The notes beneath the pieces were generated by a model, which searched no databases, had not been told where the DNA came from, and worked only from the letters and a program-made list of their open reading frames with translations. From assembly GCF_036248275.1 (NCBI RefSeq), contig NZ_CP109181.1, positions 8,060,001-8,124,000 of the forward strand: DNA of 64,000 bases, in the 5' to 3' direction. Both the position numbers and the translations under genes were made by a program. Source of the stretch: Streptomyces sp. NBC_01716 (GTDB lineage Bacteria > Actinomycetota > Actinomycetes > Streptomycetales > Streptomycetaceae). This document shows, piece by piece, positions 7,601-16,059 of the stretch; the first letter of the stretch is position 1, and every line of letters starts with the position of its first letter.

Positions 7601-8956
7601 ATGTCTCAGTCTCCGTTCAACGGTTCGGTGGTACCGGCGAGTCTGGCCGGGCACCGGATCTCCCGGCGAAATCTACTGCGTGGTGCGGCGGCCGGGGCGG
7701 GTGCGATCGCACTGCCGTCGCTGCTCGCCGCGTGCGGCGGCGGTCCGGGCGGTGACGGAAAGACCGTCACGATGGGTTCGAACTCCTCCGACCCGGTCCC
7801 CAAGAAGGCGTTCGCCCAGGCCTTCGCGGCGTACGAGAAGCAGTCCAAGGAGAAGCGGAAGGTCGACGTCAACACCGTTGACCACAACAGCTTCCAGGAG
7901 AACATCAGCCGCTATCTGCAGAGCAAGCCGGACGACGTCTTCATGTGGTTCGCCGGCTACCGGATGCAGTTCTTCGCGGAGAAGGGGCTGCTGCACGACA
8001 TCAGCGATCTGTGGGGCGACTACACCGGCTTCTCCGAGGCGCTGAAGGCCCAGTCGACCGGCTCGGACGACAAGCAGTACCTCACGCCGTACTACTACTA
8101 TCCGTGGGCGGTCTTCCATCGGAAGAGCGTCTTCGAGGAGCGCGGCTACGAGGCCCCGCGCACCCTGGACGAGTACCTGGCGCTCGCCAAGCGGATGCGC
8201 AAGGACAAGCTGACCCCGATCGCGTTCTGCGACAAGGACGGCTGGCCCGCGATGGGCACTTTCGACTACATCAACATGCGCAGTAACGGTTACGAGTTCC
8301 ACAAGTCGCTGATGGCGGGCGAGGAAGCCTGGACCGACAAGCGCGTCAAGGATGTCTTCGACACCTGGCGGAGCATCCTCCCCTACTGCCAGCCGGGTGC
8401 CAACGGCCGTACCTGGCAGGAGGCGGCGACCAGCCTCCAGAAGGGCGAGACGGGGATGGCCGTCTTCGGACTCCCGCACCCCGGCCAGCAGTTCGCCGAG
8501 GACGAGCAGGACGACATCGACTTCTTCGCGTTCCCCGAGATCAACCCGGAGCACGGCCAGGACGCGGTCGAGGCGCCCATCGACGGATTCCTGCTGGCGA
8601 AGAACTCCAAGAGCCTGAAGAACGACCGGACCATGGAGAGCGCCAGGGACCTGCTGTCCTGGCTGGCCACCGGCGAGGCCGAGGACGTCTATCTCGCCGG
8701 TGATCCCAACAATGTCGCGGTCAGCGAGGACGCCGACATCTCCAAGTACTCACCGCTGCAGAAGAAGGCGGTGGACCTGATCGCGGGTTCGAAGCAGATA
8801 TCGCAGTTCATGGACCGCGACACCCGGCCCGACTTCGCCTCGACGGTGATGATCCAGGCCATCCAGAGCTTCATCAACGAGCCGGACGACGTGGACGGGC
8901 TGGTCAACGGGATCGAACGGCAGAAGAAGACTCTCTTCGCGTCCGACGGCAGCTGA
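7601..8956 (+). CDS. Sugar ABC transporter substrate-binding lipoprotein
   Basis: 451-aa family 1 extracellular solute-binding protein. The N terminus has a twin-arginine-like motif SRRNLLRG, a hydrophobic stretch and lipobox LAAC (about residues 41-44), so it is exported, possibly through Tat, and lipid-anchored. The mature part has the CUT1 sugar-binding layout (YLTPYYYYPWAVFHRKSVFEERG, PIDGFLLAKNS). ATG 7601 with GGAGG at 7591-7595 is chosen; the frame extends upstream to 7499 but lacks signals. First gene of a three-gene CUT1 operon lacking its own ATPase; in Streptomyces a shared MsiK-type ATPase commonly fills that role. Confidence 0.92.
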   Translation: MSQSPFNGSVVPASLAGHRISRRNLLRGAAAGAGAIALPSLLAACGGGPGGDGKTVTMGSNSSDPVPKKAFAQAFAAYEKQSKEKRKVDVNTVDHNSFQENISRYLQSKPDDVFMWFAGYRMQFFAEKGLLHDISDLWGDYTGFSEALKAQSTGSDDKQYLTPYYYYPWAVFHRKSVFEERGYEAPRTLDEYLALAKRMRKDKLTPIAFCDKDGWPAMGTFDYINMRSNGYEFHKSLMAGEEAWTDKRVKDVFDTWRSILPYCQPGANGRTWQEAATSLQKGETGMAVFGLPHPGQQFAEDEQDDIDFFAFPEINPEHGQDAVEAPIDGFLLAKNSKSLKNDRTMESARDLLSWLATGEAEDVYLAGDPNNVAVSEDADISKYSPLQKKAVDLIAGSKQISQFMDRDTRPDFASTVMIQAIQSFINEPDDVDGLVNGIERQKKTLFASDGS

Positions 8957-8959
8957 TCC

Positions 8960-9874
8960 GTGGCGTTCTTCACGACGCGACGCACCCGGCGGCGCGGCCC
9001 CCGGCGGTTCTCAGCCCGGGACCGTGCCGTCCTCTGCGTGCTGCTGGGAGTACCTCTCCTGCTCGATCTGGTCATCGTGTGGGGCCCGACCGTCGCCTCG
9101 ATCGTGCTGTCCTTCTCCAGCTGGGACGGGATCAGCGACATCGAGTGGGTCGGTACCGAGAACTACGAGAACCTGTTCACCAACTACCCGCAGTTCTGGC
9201 CCGCCGTCCAGCACAACCTCCTGTGGCTGGGCTTTCTCGGCCTGGTCGCCACCCCGTTCGGGCTGCTCCTCGCCGTACTCATCGACCGGGGCGTGCGCTT
9301 CAGCCGCTTCTACCAGTCAACGATCTATCTGCCGGTCGTGCTCTCGCTCGCCATCGTCGGCTTCATCGCCCAACTCGTCTTCTCCCGCGACCAGGGCGCG
9401 CTCAACGCGATCCTCGGCGACACCGAGAATCCCACCGACTGGCTCGGCGATCCGGACCTCAACATCTGGATGGTCCTGCTGGCCGCGGCCTGGCGGCACA
9501 CCGGCTATGTGATGATCCTCTATCTGGCGGGCCTCAAGGCCGTCGACGCCTCTCTCAAGGAGGCCGCGGCCATCGACGGCGCGAGCGAGACTCAGACATT
9601 TTTCCGAGTGGTCTTCCCCGCCATGCGGCCGGTGAACGTCATCGTCGGCGTGATCACGGTCATCGAGGGGCTGCGCGCCTTCGACATCGTCTACGCCGTC
9701 AACAAGGGCAGAAACGGACTTGAACTGCTCTCGGTGCTCGTGACGGACAACATCATCGGAGAGGCGAGCCGGATCGGCTTCGGATCGGCCATCGCCGTCG
9801 TCCTGCTCGTCGTCTCCATGGGCTTCGTCGTGACGTATCTGGTCCAGGAGATCCGAGGGGAGAAGACCCGATGA
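8960..9874 (+). CDS. Sugar ABC transporter permease (MalF/UgpA type)
   Basis: 304-aa inner-membrane permease with about six hydrophobic helices. The cytoplasmic EAA loop reads EAAAIDGASETQTFFRVVFPAMRP, the docking site for the ATPase. The start is GTG 8960, 3 nt after the binding-protein stop. The stop overlaps the next permease start (ATGA), showing translational coupling. Confidence 0.93.
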   Translation: MAFFTTRRTRRRGPRRFSARDRAVLCVLLGVPLLLDLVIVWGPTVASIVLSFSSWDGISDIEWVGTENYENLFTNYPQFWPAVQHNLLWLGFLGLVATPFGLLLAVLIDRGVRFSRFYQSTIYLPVVLSLAIVGFIAQLVFSRDQGALNAILGDTENPTDWLGDPDLNIWMVLLAAAWRHTGYVMILYLAGLKAVDASLKEAAAIDGASETQTFFRVVFPAMRPVNVIVGVITVIEGLRAFDIVYAVNKGRNGLELLSVLVTDNIIGEASRIGFGSAIAVVLLVVSMGFVVTYLVQEIRGEKTR

Positions 9875-10824
9875 GCGTCCACGCCGACACCGCGACGCCG
9901 GGCCCGCCCGCGTCCACACCTGCCGCCACCGGCTCTCCCGCGTCGTCGGGTCCGCCCGCCCGCCGGCGCCGCGCCACCCCCGGCCGGTTCGGCGTGCACG
10001 CCTTCCTGATGGCCGTCTCGCTGGCGTTCCTCGCGCCCCTGCTGCTGGCCGCGTACGCCTCGCTCAGGCCGTACGACGAGACGGCCGAGCGTGGCTACTT
10101 CTCGCTGCCCGACAAGCTGTCCTTCGACTACTACCGGCAGGCGTTCACCGATTCCGGGTTGACGAAGTATTTCGTCAACACGCTGCTCATCGCCGTCCCC
10201 GGTGTACTGCTCGCGCTCTTCCTCGCCTCGTTCGTCGCCTTCGCCGTGGCGCGGCTGAGAATGCGCGGATCGATCGTGCTCCTGATGCTGTTCACGGCGG
10301 GCAATCTGCTGCCGCAGCAGGTGATCATCACGCCGCTGTACGTGCTGTTCAACCGCATCCCGCTGCCGTACTGGATGTCCGACTCGATGACGATGTACGA
10401 CTCGTACTGGGCCGTCGTCGCCGTCCAGGTCGGCTTCCAGATGGGCTTCTGCGTCTTCGTCCTGGCCAACTTCATGCGCACGCTGCCGATCGAGATCCTG
10501 GAGGCGGCGATCGTCGACGGCGCGGGCGTCTGGGCGCAGTACTGGCGGATCACCCTGCCGCTGTGCAGGCCGGCCCTCGCGGCCCTCGGCACACTCCAGT
10601 TCACCTGGATGTACAACGACTTCCTGTGGGCGCTGGTCTTCATCTCCGACGGCGACAAACTGCCGGTGACCTCTGCGCTCAACAATCTGCGCGGTCAGTT
10701 TTTCACCGACTACAACCTGTTGGCTGCGGGCTCGATCATCGTCGCGCTGCCGACGATCATCGTCTTCCTGCTGCTCCAGCGGCACTTCATCGCCGGACTC
10801 ACCCTCGGATCCAGCAAGGGCTGA
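9871..10824 (+). CDS. Sugar ABC transporter permease (MalG/UgpE type)
   Basis: 317-aa second permease subunit. After a Pro/Ala-rich cytoplasmic N terminus of about 40 residues come six helices with the EAA loop EAAIVDGAGVWAQYWRITLPLCRP. Coupled by a 4-nt ATGA overlap to the upstream permease. Together with the binding protein and an external ATPase it would form the sugar importer served by the ROK kinase and LacI regulator upstream. Confidence 0.93.
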   Translation: MSVHADTATPGPPASTPAATGSPASSGPPARRRRATPGRFGVHAFLMAVSLAFLAPLLLAAYASLRPYDETAERGYFSLPDKLSFDYYRQAFTDSGLTKYFVNTLLIAVPGVLLALFLASFVAFAVARLRMRGSIVLLMLFTAGNLLPQQVIITPLYVLFNRIPLPYWMSDSMTMYDSYWAVVAVQVGFQMGFCVFVLANFMRTLPIEILEAAIVDGAGVWAQYWRITLPLCRPALAALGTLQFTWMYNDFLWALVFISDGDKLPVTSALNNLRGQFFTDYNLLAAGSIIVALPTIIVFLLLQRHFIAGLTLGSSKG

Positions 10825-10828
10825 GACC

Positions 10829-10846
10829 GGGGCCCGAAAGGGCTCC
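10829..10846 (+). terminator. Hairpin terminator of sugar transporter operon
   Basis: GGGGCCC, tetraloop GAAA, GGGCTCC: a 7-bp stem (one G-U) 4 nt after the operon stop. The rest of the gap to 11122 shows no convincing gene. Confidence 0.6.
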
Positions 10847-11122
10847 CTCGTGGATGCCCCGCAGGGAACCTCTCCAGTACGTCACGGTGCATCGCGAACC
10901 CCCTCGGCCACATTCGTCCTGAACGACCTTCTGTCCGCATGTGTGACGGCTCCGGCCGAAAACGCTCCGTGCGACAGGGCGCGCCACGGCTTCCGTAAGA
11001 GGTGGCGATGAGGCCACGAACCGGCAACAGCCGGGTGTCGACGGGGCCGCCGGAATCGGCCACGTGTTTCCACTGCGGGGTGTTGCGGGCAATCCACATG
11101 GGGCTACGGAAGAGGGGGAACC

Positions 11123-12169
11123 GTGATCGTCTGGATCAACGGTGCGTTCGGAGCGGGCAAGACCAGTACGGCGCGCGAGCTGATCGACATGATCCCTAAC
11201 AGCACCCTGTACGACCCCGGGCTGATCGGTTCCGGGCTGCGGGAGCTGCTGCCGCAGAAGAGACTCGCCGAAGTGAGTGACTATCAGGACCTGCCCATCT
11301 GGCGGCGCCTGGTCGTGGACACCGCCGCCGCGCTGCTCGCCGACGTCGGCGGCGTGCTCGTCGTCCCGATGACGCTGCTGCGGCAGGAGTACAGGGACGA
11401 GATATTCGGCGGTCTGGCAGCCCGCCGCATTCCCGTCCGGCATGTGCTCCTGACCTTGGACGAAACGATTTTGCGCGGCCGGATAGCGGACCGTACACGG
11501 GAGGAGGCGGCCGGCGAGGACCCCGCCGGGACCGAGCGCGCCCGGCAGTGGGCGTACGAACACATCGAGCCCTACGGCGCCGCGCTCGGCTGGCTCACGG
11601 CCGACGCCCTGGTCGTCGACACCGGAGGGCTCACACCGGCACAGAGCGCGGCGGTCGTCGCCGAGGCGGTGCACACGGGCTCGGCGGGGCTGTGCGAGAT
11701 CGTGCAGACACCCGAGCCCACGGCGGAGACGGTCGCGGCGGGGGTGCTCCTCTTCGACGAGCGGGACCGCGTGCTGCTCGTCGACCCCACCTACAAGCCG
11801 GGCTGGGAATTCCCCGGCGGGGTGGTCGAGAGCGGCGAGGCGCCCGCGCGGGCCGGGATGCGCGAGGTCACCGAGGAGATCGGGATAGAACTCGCCGACG
11901 TACCCAGGCTGTTGGTGGTGGACTGGGAGCCGCCGAGACCGCCCGGCTTCGGCGGGCTGCGGCTGATCTTCGACGGCGGCCGGCTGCCGGACCAGGACGC
12001 CGGAAGACTGCTGCTGCCCGGCTCCGAGCTGCGCGGCTGGCGTTTCGTCACCGAGGACGAGGCGGCGTCGATGCTGCCGCCCGCCCGCTATGAGCGGCTG
12101 CGGTGGGCCCTAAGGGCCCGGGAGCGGCGGACCGTGCTCAATCTGGAGGCCGGTGTCCCGGTCGGCTGA
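11123..12169 (+). CDS. P-loop kinase/Nudix hydrolase fusion protein
   Basis: 348-aa two-domain protein. Residues 1-190 are an AAA/kinase-like P-loop domain (MIVWINGAFGAGKTSTA, Walker A 8-14; VLLTLDETILRGRIADR lid-like region), as in small nucleoside or antibiotic kinases. Residues about 207-340 are a Nudix domain with a complete box, GG...E.......REVTEEIGI, starting near residue 233. Fusion of a putative kinase with a nucleoside-diphosphate-linked-X hydrolase suggests salvage or clean-up of a nucleotide or related phosphate; substrate unknown. GTG 11123 has AGAGGGGG just upstream. Its 3' end overlaps the convergent hydrolase gene by 60 bp. Confidence 0.85.
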   Translation: MIVWINGAFGAGKTSTARELIDMIPNSTLYDPGLIGSGLRELLPQKRLAEVSDYQDLPIWRRLVVDTAAALLADVGGVLVVPMTLLRQEYRDEIFGGLAARRIPVRHVLLTLDETILRGRIADRTREEAAGEDPAGTERARQWAYEHIEPYGAALGWLTADALVVDTGGLTPAQSAAVVAEAVHTGSAGLCEIVQTPEPTAETVAAGVLLFDERDRVLLVDPTYKPGWEFPGGVVESGEAPARAGMREVTEEIGIELADVPRLLVVDWEPPRPPGFGGLRLIFDGGRLPDQDAGRLLLPGSELRGWRFVTEDEAASMLPPARYERLRWALRARERRTVLNLEAGVPVG

Positions 12170-12853
12170 CGCGTACAGCACGGCGGCGGCGTCCGTGGTC
12201 CCGTCCGTGACGAGCGGATCGCCGTGGCCGAAACAGACCGTCGAGGGTCCGAGCGCCGCGAGGCGGATCATGGACCGCTTCGCGCTCTCACGGTTGACGT
12301 TGAACACGCCGAGCATCACGCGGCGTTCGGCGGCGGCCACGGCGTCACCCGTGAACAGCACACCGTGGTACGGCAGATGGACGGCGATGGATCCGTACGT
12401 GTGCCCCGGGACATGCACCACCCGCGCGCCGTCGCCGAAGGGCAGCTCGTCGCCGTCCTCCAACTCGCGGTCCACCCGGGTGGGCGGCGCGGGCGGCACG
12501 GTCAGCCCGTGCTCGTACAGCGGGATCTCCCAGTCGAGGAGCAGCGGGTCGGGCACCGGCCACTCGCCGCGGATGATCGGGGCGTCGAGCCGGTGCGCCA
12601 TCACCTCGGCGCCGTACCGCCCGGCCAGCTCCTGCGCCGAACCCACATGGTCGCGGTGGCAGTGGGTGAGGACGACACGGCGCAGATTCGCGGGGGTGAG
12701 ACCGAGATCGCGAATGGCGTGCTCGATCTCCGGTCCCGCGTAGACATGACCGGAATCGATGAGAGTCAGCTCGTTCTCGTCCTGCCACAAGTACGCCTGA
12801 CCGATGGGGAAACGGAGCATATGCAGCCGGGGACTGATCGCAACGAGATCCAT
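12110..12853 (-). CDS. MBL-fold metallo-hydrolase
   Basis: 247-aa single-domain metallo-beta-lactamase-fold hydrolase. Metal ligands are seen in THCHRDHVG (His64, His66, Asp68, His69), GHTYGS, LFTGDAV and the final FGHGD. Substrate not predictable; glyoxalase II-like or quorum-lactonase-like roles are possible. No ribosome-binding site; a TACATT box lies 6 nt before ATG, so the mRNA is probably leaderless. Convergent, with a 60-bp overlap, to the kinase/Nudix gene. Confidence 0.9.
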   Translation of the reverse strand: MDLVAISPRLHMLRFPIGQAYLWQDENELTLIDSGHVYAGPEIEHAIRDLGLTPANLRRVVLTHCHRDHVGSAQELAGRYGAEVMAHRLDAPIIRGEWPVPDPLLLDWEIPLYEHGLTVPPAPPTRVDRELEDGDELPFGDGARVVHVPGHTYGSIAVHLPYHGVLFTGDAVAAAERRVMLGVFNVNRESAKRSMIRLAALGPSTVCFGHGDPLVTDGTTDAAAVLYASADRDTGLQIEHGPPLPGP

Positions 12854-12859
12854 GCCTCG

Positions 12860-12865
12860 AATGTA
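12860..12865 (-). promoter_or_regulatory. -10 box of leaderless MBL gene
   Basis: On the minus strand TACATT, 6 nt before the ATG, with no purine-rich ribosome-binding site between. Confidence 0.5.
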
Positions 12866-12973
12866 TGCAGTGCGGAACGGCCGCGCGTGCCACTTCGCTG
12901 ACGGCGATTTCCGCTTTACGCAGAAAGCCCGGGTGAACCTCCTGTCATGCTGTCCCGTCGGGCCCGGCGGGGC

Positions 12974-14338
12974 TCAGCCGCGTTTGGAGCGCGCGAAGTT
13001 GACCAGGAAGTGCGCCTCGGCCACCGACAGGCGCTCCAACTCCTCGGGAGACACACTCTCGTTGACCGCGTGGATCTGCGCCTCCGGCTCGCTGAGCCCG
13101 ATCAGCAGGATCTCCGCGGCCGGGTACAGCGAGGCCAGCGTGTTGCAGAGCGGGATGGAGCCGCCCATACCGGCGGTCTGCATCTCCTCGCCCGGATAGG
13201 CGACGCGCATCGCCTCGGCCATCGAGGCGTACGCGGGGCTGTCGGTGTCCGCGCGGAACGGCTGGCCCTGCCCGACCTGCTCGACCGAGACCCTGGCTCC
13301 CCACGGGGTGTGCGCGTGCAGGTGCGCGGTGAGCAGCTTGGTCGCCTCGTCGGCGTCCTGGCCCGGCGGCACCCGCAGGCTGATCTGGGCGCGGGCGCTC
13401 GCCTGAAGCGACGGGGTCGCGCCAACCACCGGCGGGCAGTCGATGCCGATCACGGTGACGGCGGGCCGGGCCCAGACCCGGTCGGCGACGCTGCCCCGGC
13501 CGATCAGCCCGACACCCTCCAGGACCTTGGCGTCCTTGACGAAGTCGGCCTCGGGATAGTCGAGTCCGTCCCAGTCGGCGTCGGCCGCCAGACCGTCCAC
13601 GGTCGTCGAACCGTCCTCCGCCCGCAACGAGGCAAGCAGCTGGATGAGCGCGGCGAGCGCGTCGGGTGCCGCGCCGCCGAACTGGCCCGAGTGCAGGTTG
13701 CCTTCGAGGGCGTCGATCCGCACGCGCAGCATGGTCATCCCGCGCAGCGTCGCCGTGACCGTCGGCAGCCCGACCCGGAAGTTGCCCGTGTCGCCGATGA
13801 CGATCGTGTCCGCGGCCAGCAGCTCCGGGTGCTCCTCGGCGTACCGTTCCAGACCGCCGGTGCCCTGCTCCTCCGAACCCTCCACCACCACCTTCACGCT
13901 CACCGGCACGCCGTCGGCGGCCTTGAGCGCGCGCAGCGCGAGCAGATGCATCACAAAGCCGCCCTTGCAGTCGGCGGCCCCGCGTCCGTACCAGCGGCCG
14001 TCCCGTTCGGTGAGCTCGAACGGCGGGGTGACCCAGGCGCTCTCGTCGAGCGGCGGCTGCACGTCGTAATGCGCGTACAGCAGCACGGTCGGGGCGCCTT
14101 CGGGGCCGGGCAGGAAGCCGTAGACGGACTGCGAACCGTCCGGGGTGTCCAGCACTGAGACGTCCCGGAACCCCTCGGCCCGCAGGGCGTCCGCCACCCA
14201 CGCGGCGGCGGCCTCGCACTCGCCGCGCGGGAACTGCGCGGGATCCGCCACCGACCGGAAGGCCACCAGCTCCGCCAGTTCCGCCCGTGCCCGGGGCATC
14301 AGCGAAGCGACGGTTTCGGCGATCGGAGTGACGGACAT
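12974..14338 (-). CDS. M20 family metallopeptidase (dipeptidase)
   Basis: 454-aa cytoplasmic dipeptidase of the ArgE/DapE/CPG2 type. Zinc-site motifs are LLYAHYDVQPP (His/Asp), GRGAADCKGG (bridging Asp), VVEGSEEQGTGG (catalytic Glu and metal Glu), IGDTGN, and the C-terminal GLSEPEAQIHAVNE (His ligand). A dimerisation lid occurs in the middle (LRVRIDALEGNLHSGQFGG). ATG 14338 has AGGAG 7 nt upstream and is preferred over the open frame reaching 14449. Confidence 0.93.
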   Translation of the reverse strand: MSVTPIAETVASLMPRARAELAELVAFRSVADPAQFPRGECEAAAAWVADALRAEGFRDVSVLDTPDGSQSVYGFLPGPEGAPTVLLYAHYDVQPPLDESAWVTPPFELTERDGRWYGRGAADCKGGFVMHLLALRALKAADGVPVSVKVVVEGSEEQGTGGLERYAEEHPELLAADTIVIGDTGNFRVGLPTVTATLRGMTMLRVRIDALEGNLHSGQFGGAAPDALAALIQLLASLRAEDGSTTVDGLAADADWDGLDYPEADFVKDAKVLEGVGLIGRGSVADRVWARPAVTVIGIDCPPVVGATPSLQASARAQISLRVPPGQDADEATKLLTAHLHAHTPWGARVSVEQVGQGQPFRADTDSPAYASMAEAMRVAYPGEEMQTAGMGGSIPLCNTLASLYPAAEILLIGLSEPEAQIHAVNESVSPEELERLSVAEAHFLVNFARSKRG

Positions 14339-14431
14339 GGGCACGCTCCTGGCGGGTGCGACGTTGTGTGTTTGTGTGGGTGTCGAAGACAGGGCCGATC
14401 CTGCCACAACGGACCGGGCCCACAGGCGCCG

Positions 14432-14437
14432 TAGGAT
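14432..14437 (+). promoter_or_regulatory. -10-like box of the geranylgeranyl-reductase-type gene
   Basis: TAGGAT; the predicted start near 14444 gives a leader of about 45 nt before GTG 14489, which carries AGGAG at 14472-14476. Confidence 0.4.
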
Positions 14438-14488
14438 GCCGTGCGACACCCCTTAGGCCACCGGTCGGATCAGGAGCAGAAGCACATC

Positions 14489-15859
14489 GTGAGCAGCGAG
14501 AACGCAGACGCCGGAAGTGAATCTGGAAGCGCGCCCGGGACCGGTCCCGAGGCGGGTCCGGCGGGTGAGCACGACCGGTCGGTGTGGGATGTCGTCGTGG
14601 TCGGCGCGGGCCCGGCGGGAGCGTCCGCGGCCTACGCGGCGGCGGTCGCGGGCCGTCGGGTGCTGCTCCTGGAGAAGGCGGAGTTGCCCCGCTACAAGAC
14701 CTGCGGAGGCGGCATCATCGGCCCCTCGCGGGATTCGCTGCCCCCCGGCTTCGAACTGCCCCTGCGCGACCGGGTGCACGCGGTCACGTTCTCGATGAAC
14801 GGCCGGCTGGCCCGTACCCGGCGCTCCCGGCGCATGCTCTTCGGGCTGATCAACAGGCCCGAGTTCGACGCCAGTCTGGTCGAGCACGCGCAGAAGGCGG
14901 GCGCCGTGCTCCGTACCGGCGCGTCGGTCTCGCGGGTCCAGCAGCACGGCCCGGCCGTGCCCGACCGCCGTACGGTCGCCGTGGTCCTGTCCGACGGTGA
15001 GACGGTCCTGGCGCGCGCGGTCGTCGGCGCCGACGGCAGTGCGGGCCGGATAGGCGCTCATGTCGGGGTGAAGCTCGACCAGGTGGACCTCGGTCTGGAG
15101 CTGGAGATCCCGGTGCCGCCGACGGTCGCCGAGGACTGGGCGGGGCGGGTTCTCATCGACTGGGGCCCGCTGCCGGGGAGTTACGGCTGGGTCTTCCCCA
15201 AGGGCGACACGCTCACCGTGGGTGTCATCTCGGCGCGCGGCGACGGCGCGGCGACGAAGCGCTATCTGGAGGACTTCGTCGCCAAGCAGGGGCTGGCGGG
15301 CTTCGAGCCCTCGATCTCGTCGGGCCATCTGACGCGCTGCCGCAGCGACGACTCGCCGCTCTCGCGCGGCCGGGTGCTGGTCTGCGGTGACGCGGCGGGT
15401 CTGCTGGAGCCGTGGACCAGGGAGGGGATCTCCTTCGCACTGCGCTCGGGGCGGCTCGCGGGGGAGTGGGCGGTACGGATCTCGGAGGCGCACGACGCGG
15501 TGGACGCCCGTCGGCAGGCGCTGAACTACGCGTTCGCGATCAAGGCGGGTCTCGGTGTCGAGATGAGCGTCGGCCGCCGGATGCTCTCCGTCTTCGAACG
15601 CAGGCCGGGGGTGCTGCACGCGGCGATCACCGGATTCCGGCCCGCGTGGAAGGCGTTCGCCGACATCACGCGCGGGGCGACCTCGCTGGGTGGTCTCGTA
15701 CGGACCCATCCGCTGGCCCGGCGCGCGCTGGACCTCCTGGACCGCCCGAAGGCGGGCACCGCCCCGGCCACGGAGAAGAGCGGGGACCAGGAGCCCGACC
15801 GGGCACGGGACGACGAGGACCGCGACAAGGACCCGAAGGACGGCGCGGTCACGCCGTAG
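14489..15859 (+). CDS. Geranylgeranyl reductase family FAD-dependent oxidoreductase
   Basis: 456-aa flavoprotein. After a charged leader, the Rossmann motif VVVVGAGPAGASAAYAAA occurs near residue 35. Then come YKTCGGGIIG (the family substrate/FAD region), VVGADGSAGRIG, and the second FAD motif VLVCGDAAGLLEPWTREGISFALRSG. Family members reduce isoprenoid double bonds, for example in menaquinone or archaeal-type lipids; the exact substrate here is unknown. The C-terminal tail of about 35 residues is highly charged (Asp/Glu/Lys/Arg). A second, shorter family member occurs at 44944-45957. Confidence 0.9.
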   Translation: MSSENADAGSESGSAPGTGPEAGPAGEHDRSVWDVVVVGAGPAGASAAYAAAVAGRRVLLLEKAELPRYKTCGGGIIGPSRDSLPPGFELPLRDRVHAVTFSMNGRLARTRRSRRMLFGLINRPEFDASLVEHAQKAGAVLRTGASVSRVQQHGPAVPDRRTVAVVLSDGETVLARAVVGADGSAGRIGAHVGVKLDQVDLGLELEIPVPPTVAEDWAGRVLIDWGPLPGSYGWVFPKGDTLTVGVISARGDGAATKRYLEDFVAKQGLAGFEPSISSGHLTRCRSDDSPLSRGRVLVCGDAAGLLEPWTREGISFALRSGRLAGEWAVRISEAHDAVDARRQALNYAFAIKAGLGVEMSVGRRMLSVFERRPGVLHAAITGFRPAWKAFADITRGATSLGGLVRTHPLARRALDLLDRPKAGTAPATEKSGDQEPDRARDDEDRDKDPKDGAVTP

Positions 15860-15885
15860 GGCTTGGGCTGCCCGGACTCCCCCTG

Positions 15886-15909
15886 GGCCGTGTCTTCGAA
15901 GACACGGCC
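15886..15909. repeat. Perfect 24-bp palindrome, GTGTCTT family
   Basis: Left half GGCCGTGTCTTC followed by its exact reverse complement, centred on TTCGAA. It lies 27 nt after the flavoprotein stop and can act as a terminator. It shares the GTGTCTT...AAGACAC core with elements near 19.8, 51.2 and 55.3 kb. Confidence 0.8.
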
Positions 15910-16046
15910 GGTCCGGGCGGGGCGGACCGCGTCGGGCGCGTGCCGGGCGGCATGGGGGGAACGCCACCGGTCCGCCCGCGCCGTACTCCACGAGGAGTAC
16001 GCGCGATCGCGCCGCCGGGCGGACGCCCGGGGCCCGGTGGCCGGTT

Positions 16047-16052
16047 TAGCGT
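16047..16052 (+). promoter_or_regulatory. -10 box of leaderless histidine kinase gene
   Basis: TAGCGT ends 7 nt before ATG 16060. No ribosome-binding site is present. Confidence 0.5.
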
Positions 16053-16059
16053 GACAGAT

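Noticed and set aside
7774..7786. GGGTTCGAACTCC, resembling a tRNA T-arm
   Set aside because: Inside the sugar-binding protein coding sequence; no acceptor or anticodon arm around it.
12945..14423. A 492-codon minus-strand frame overlapping the M20 peptidase
   Set aside because: Arg/Gly-rich shadow; the peptidase frame has all zinc-site motifs and AGGAG before its ATG.
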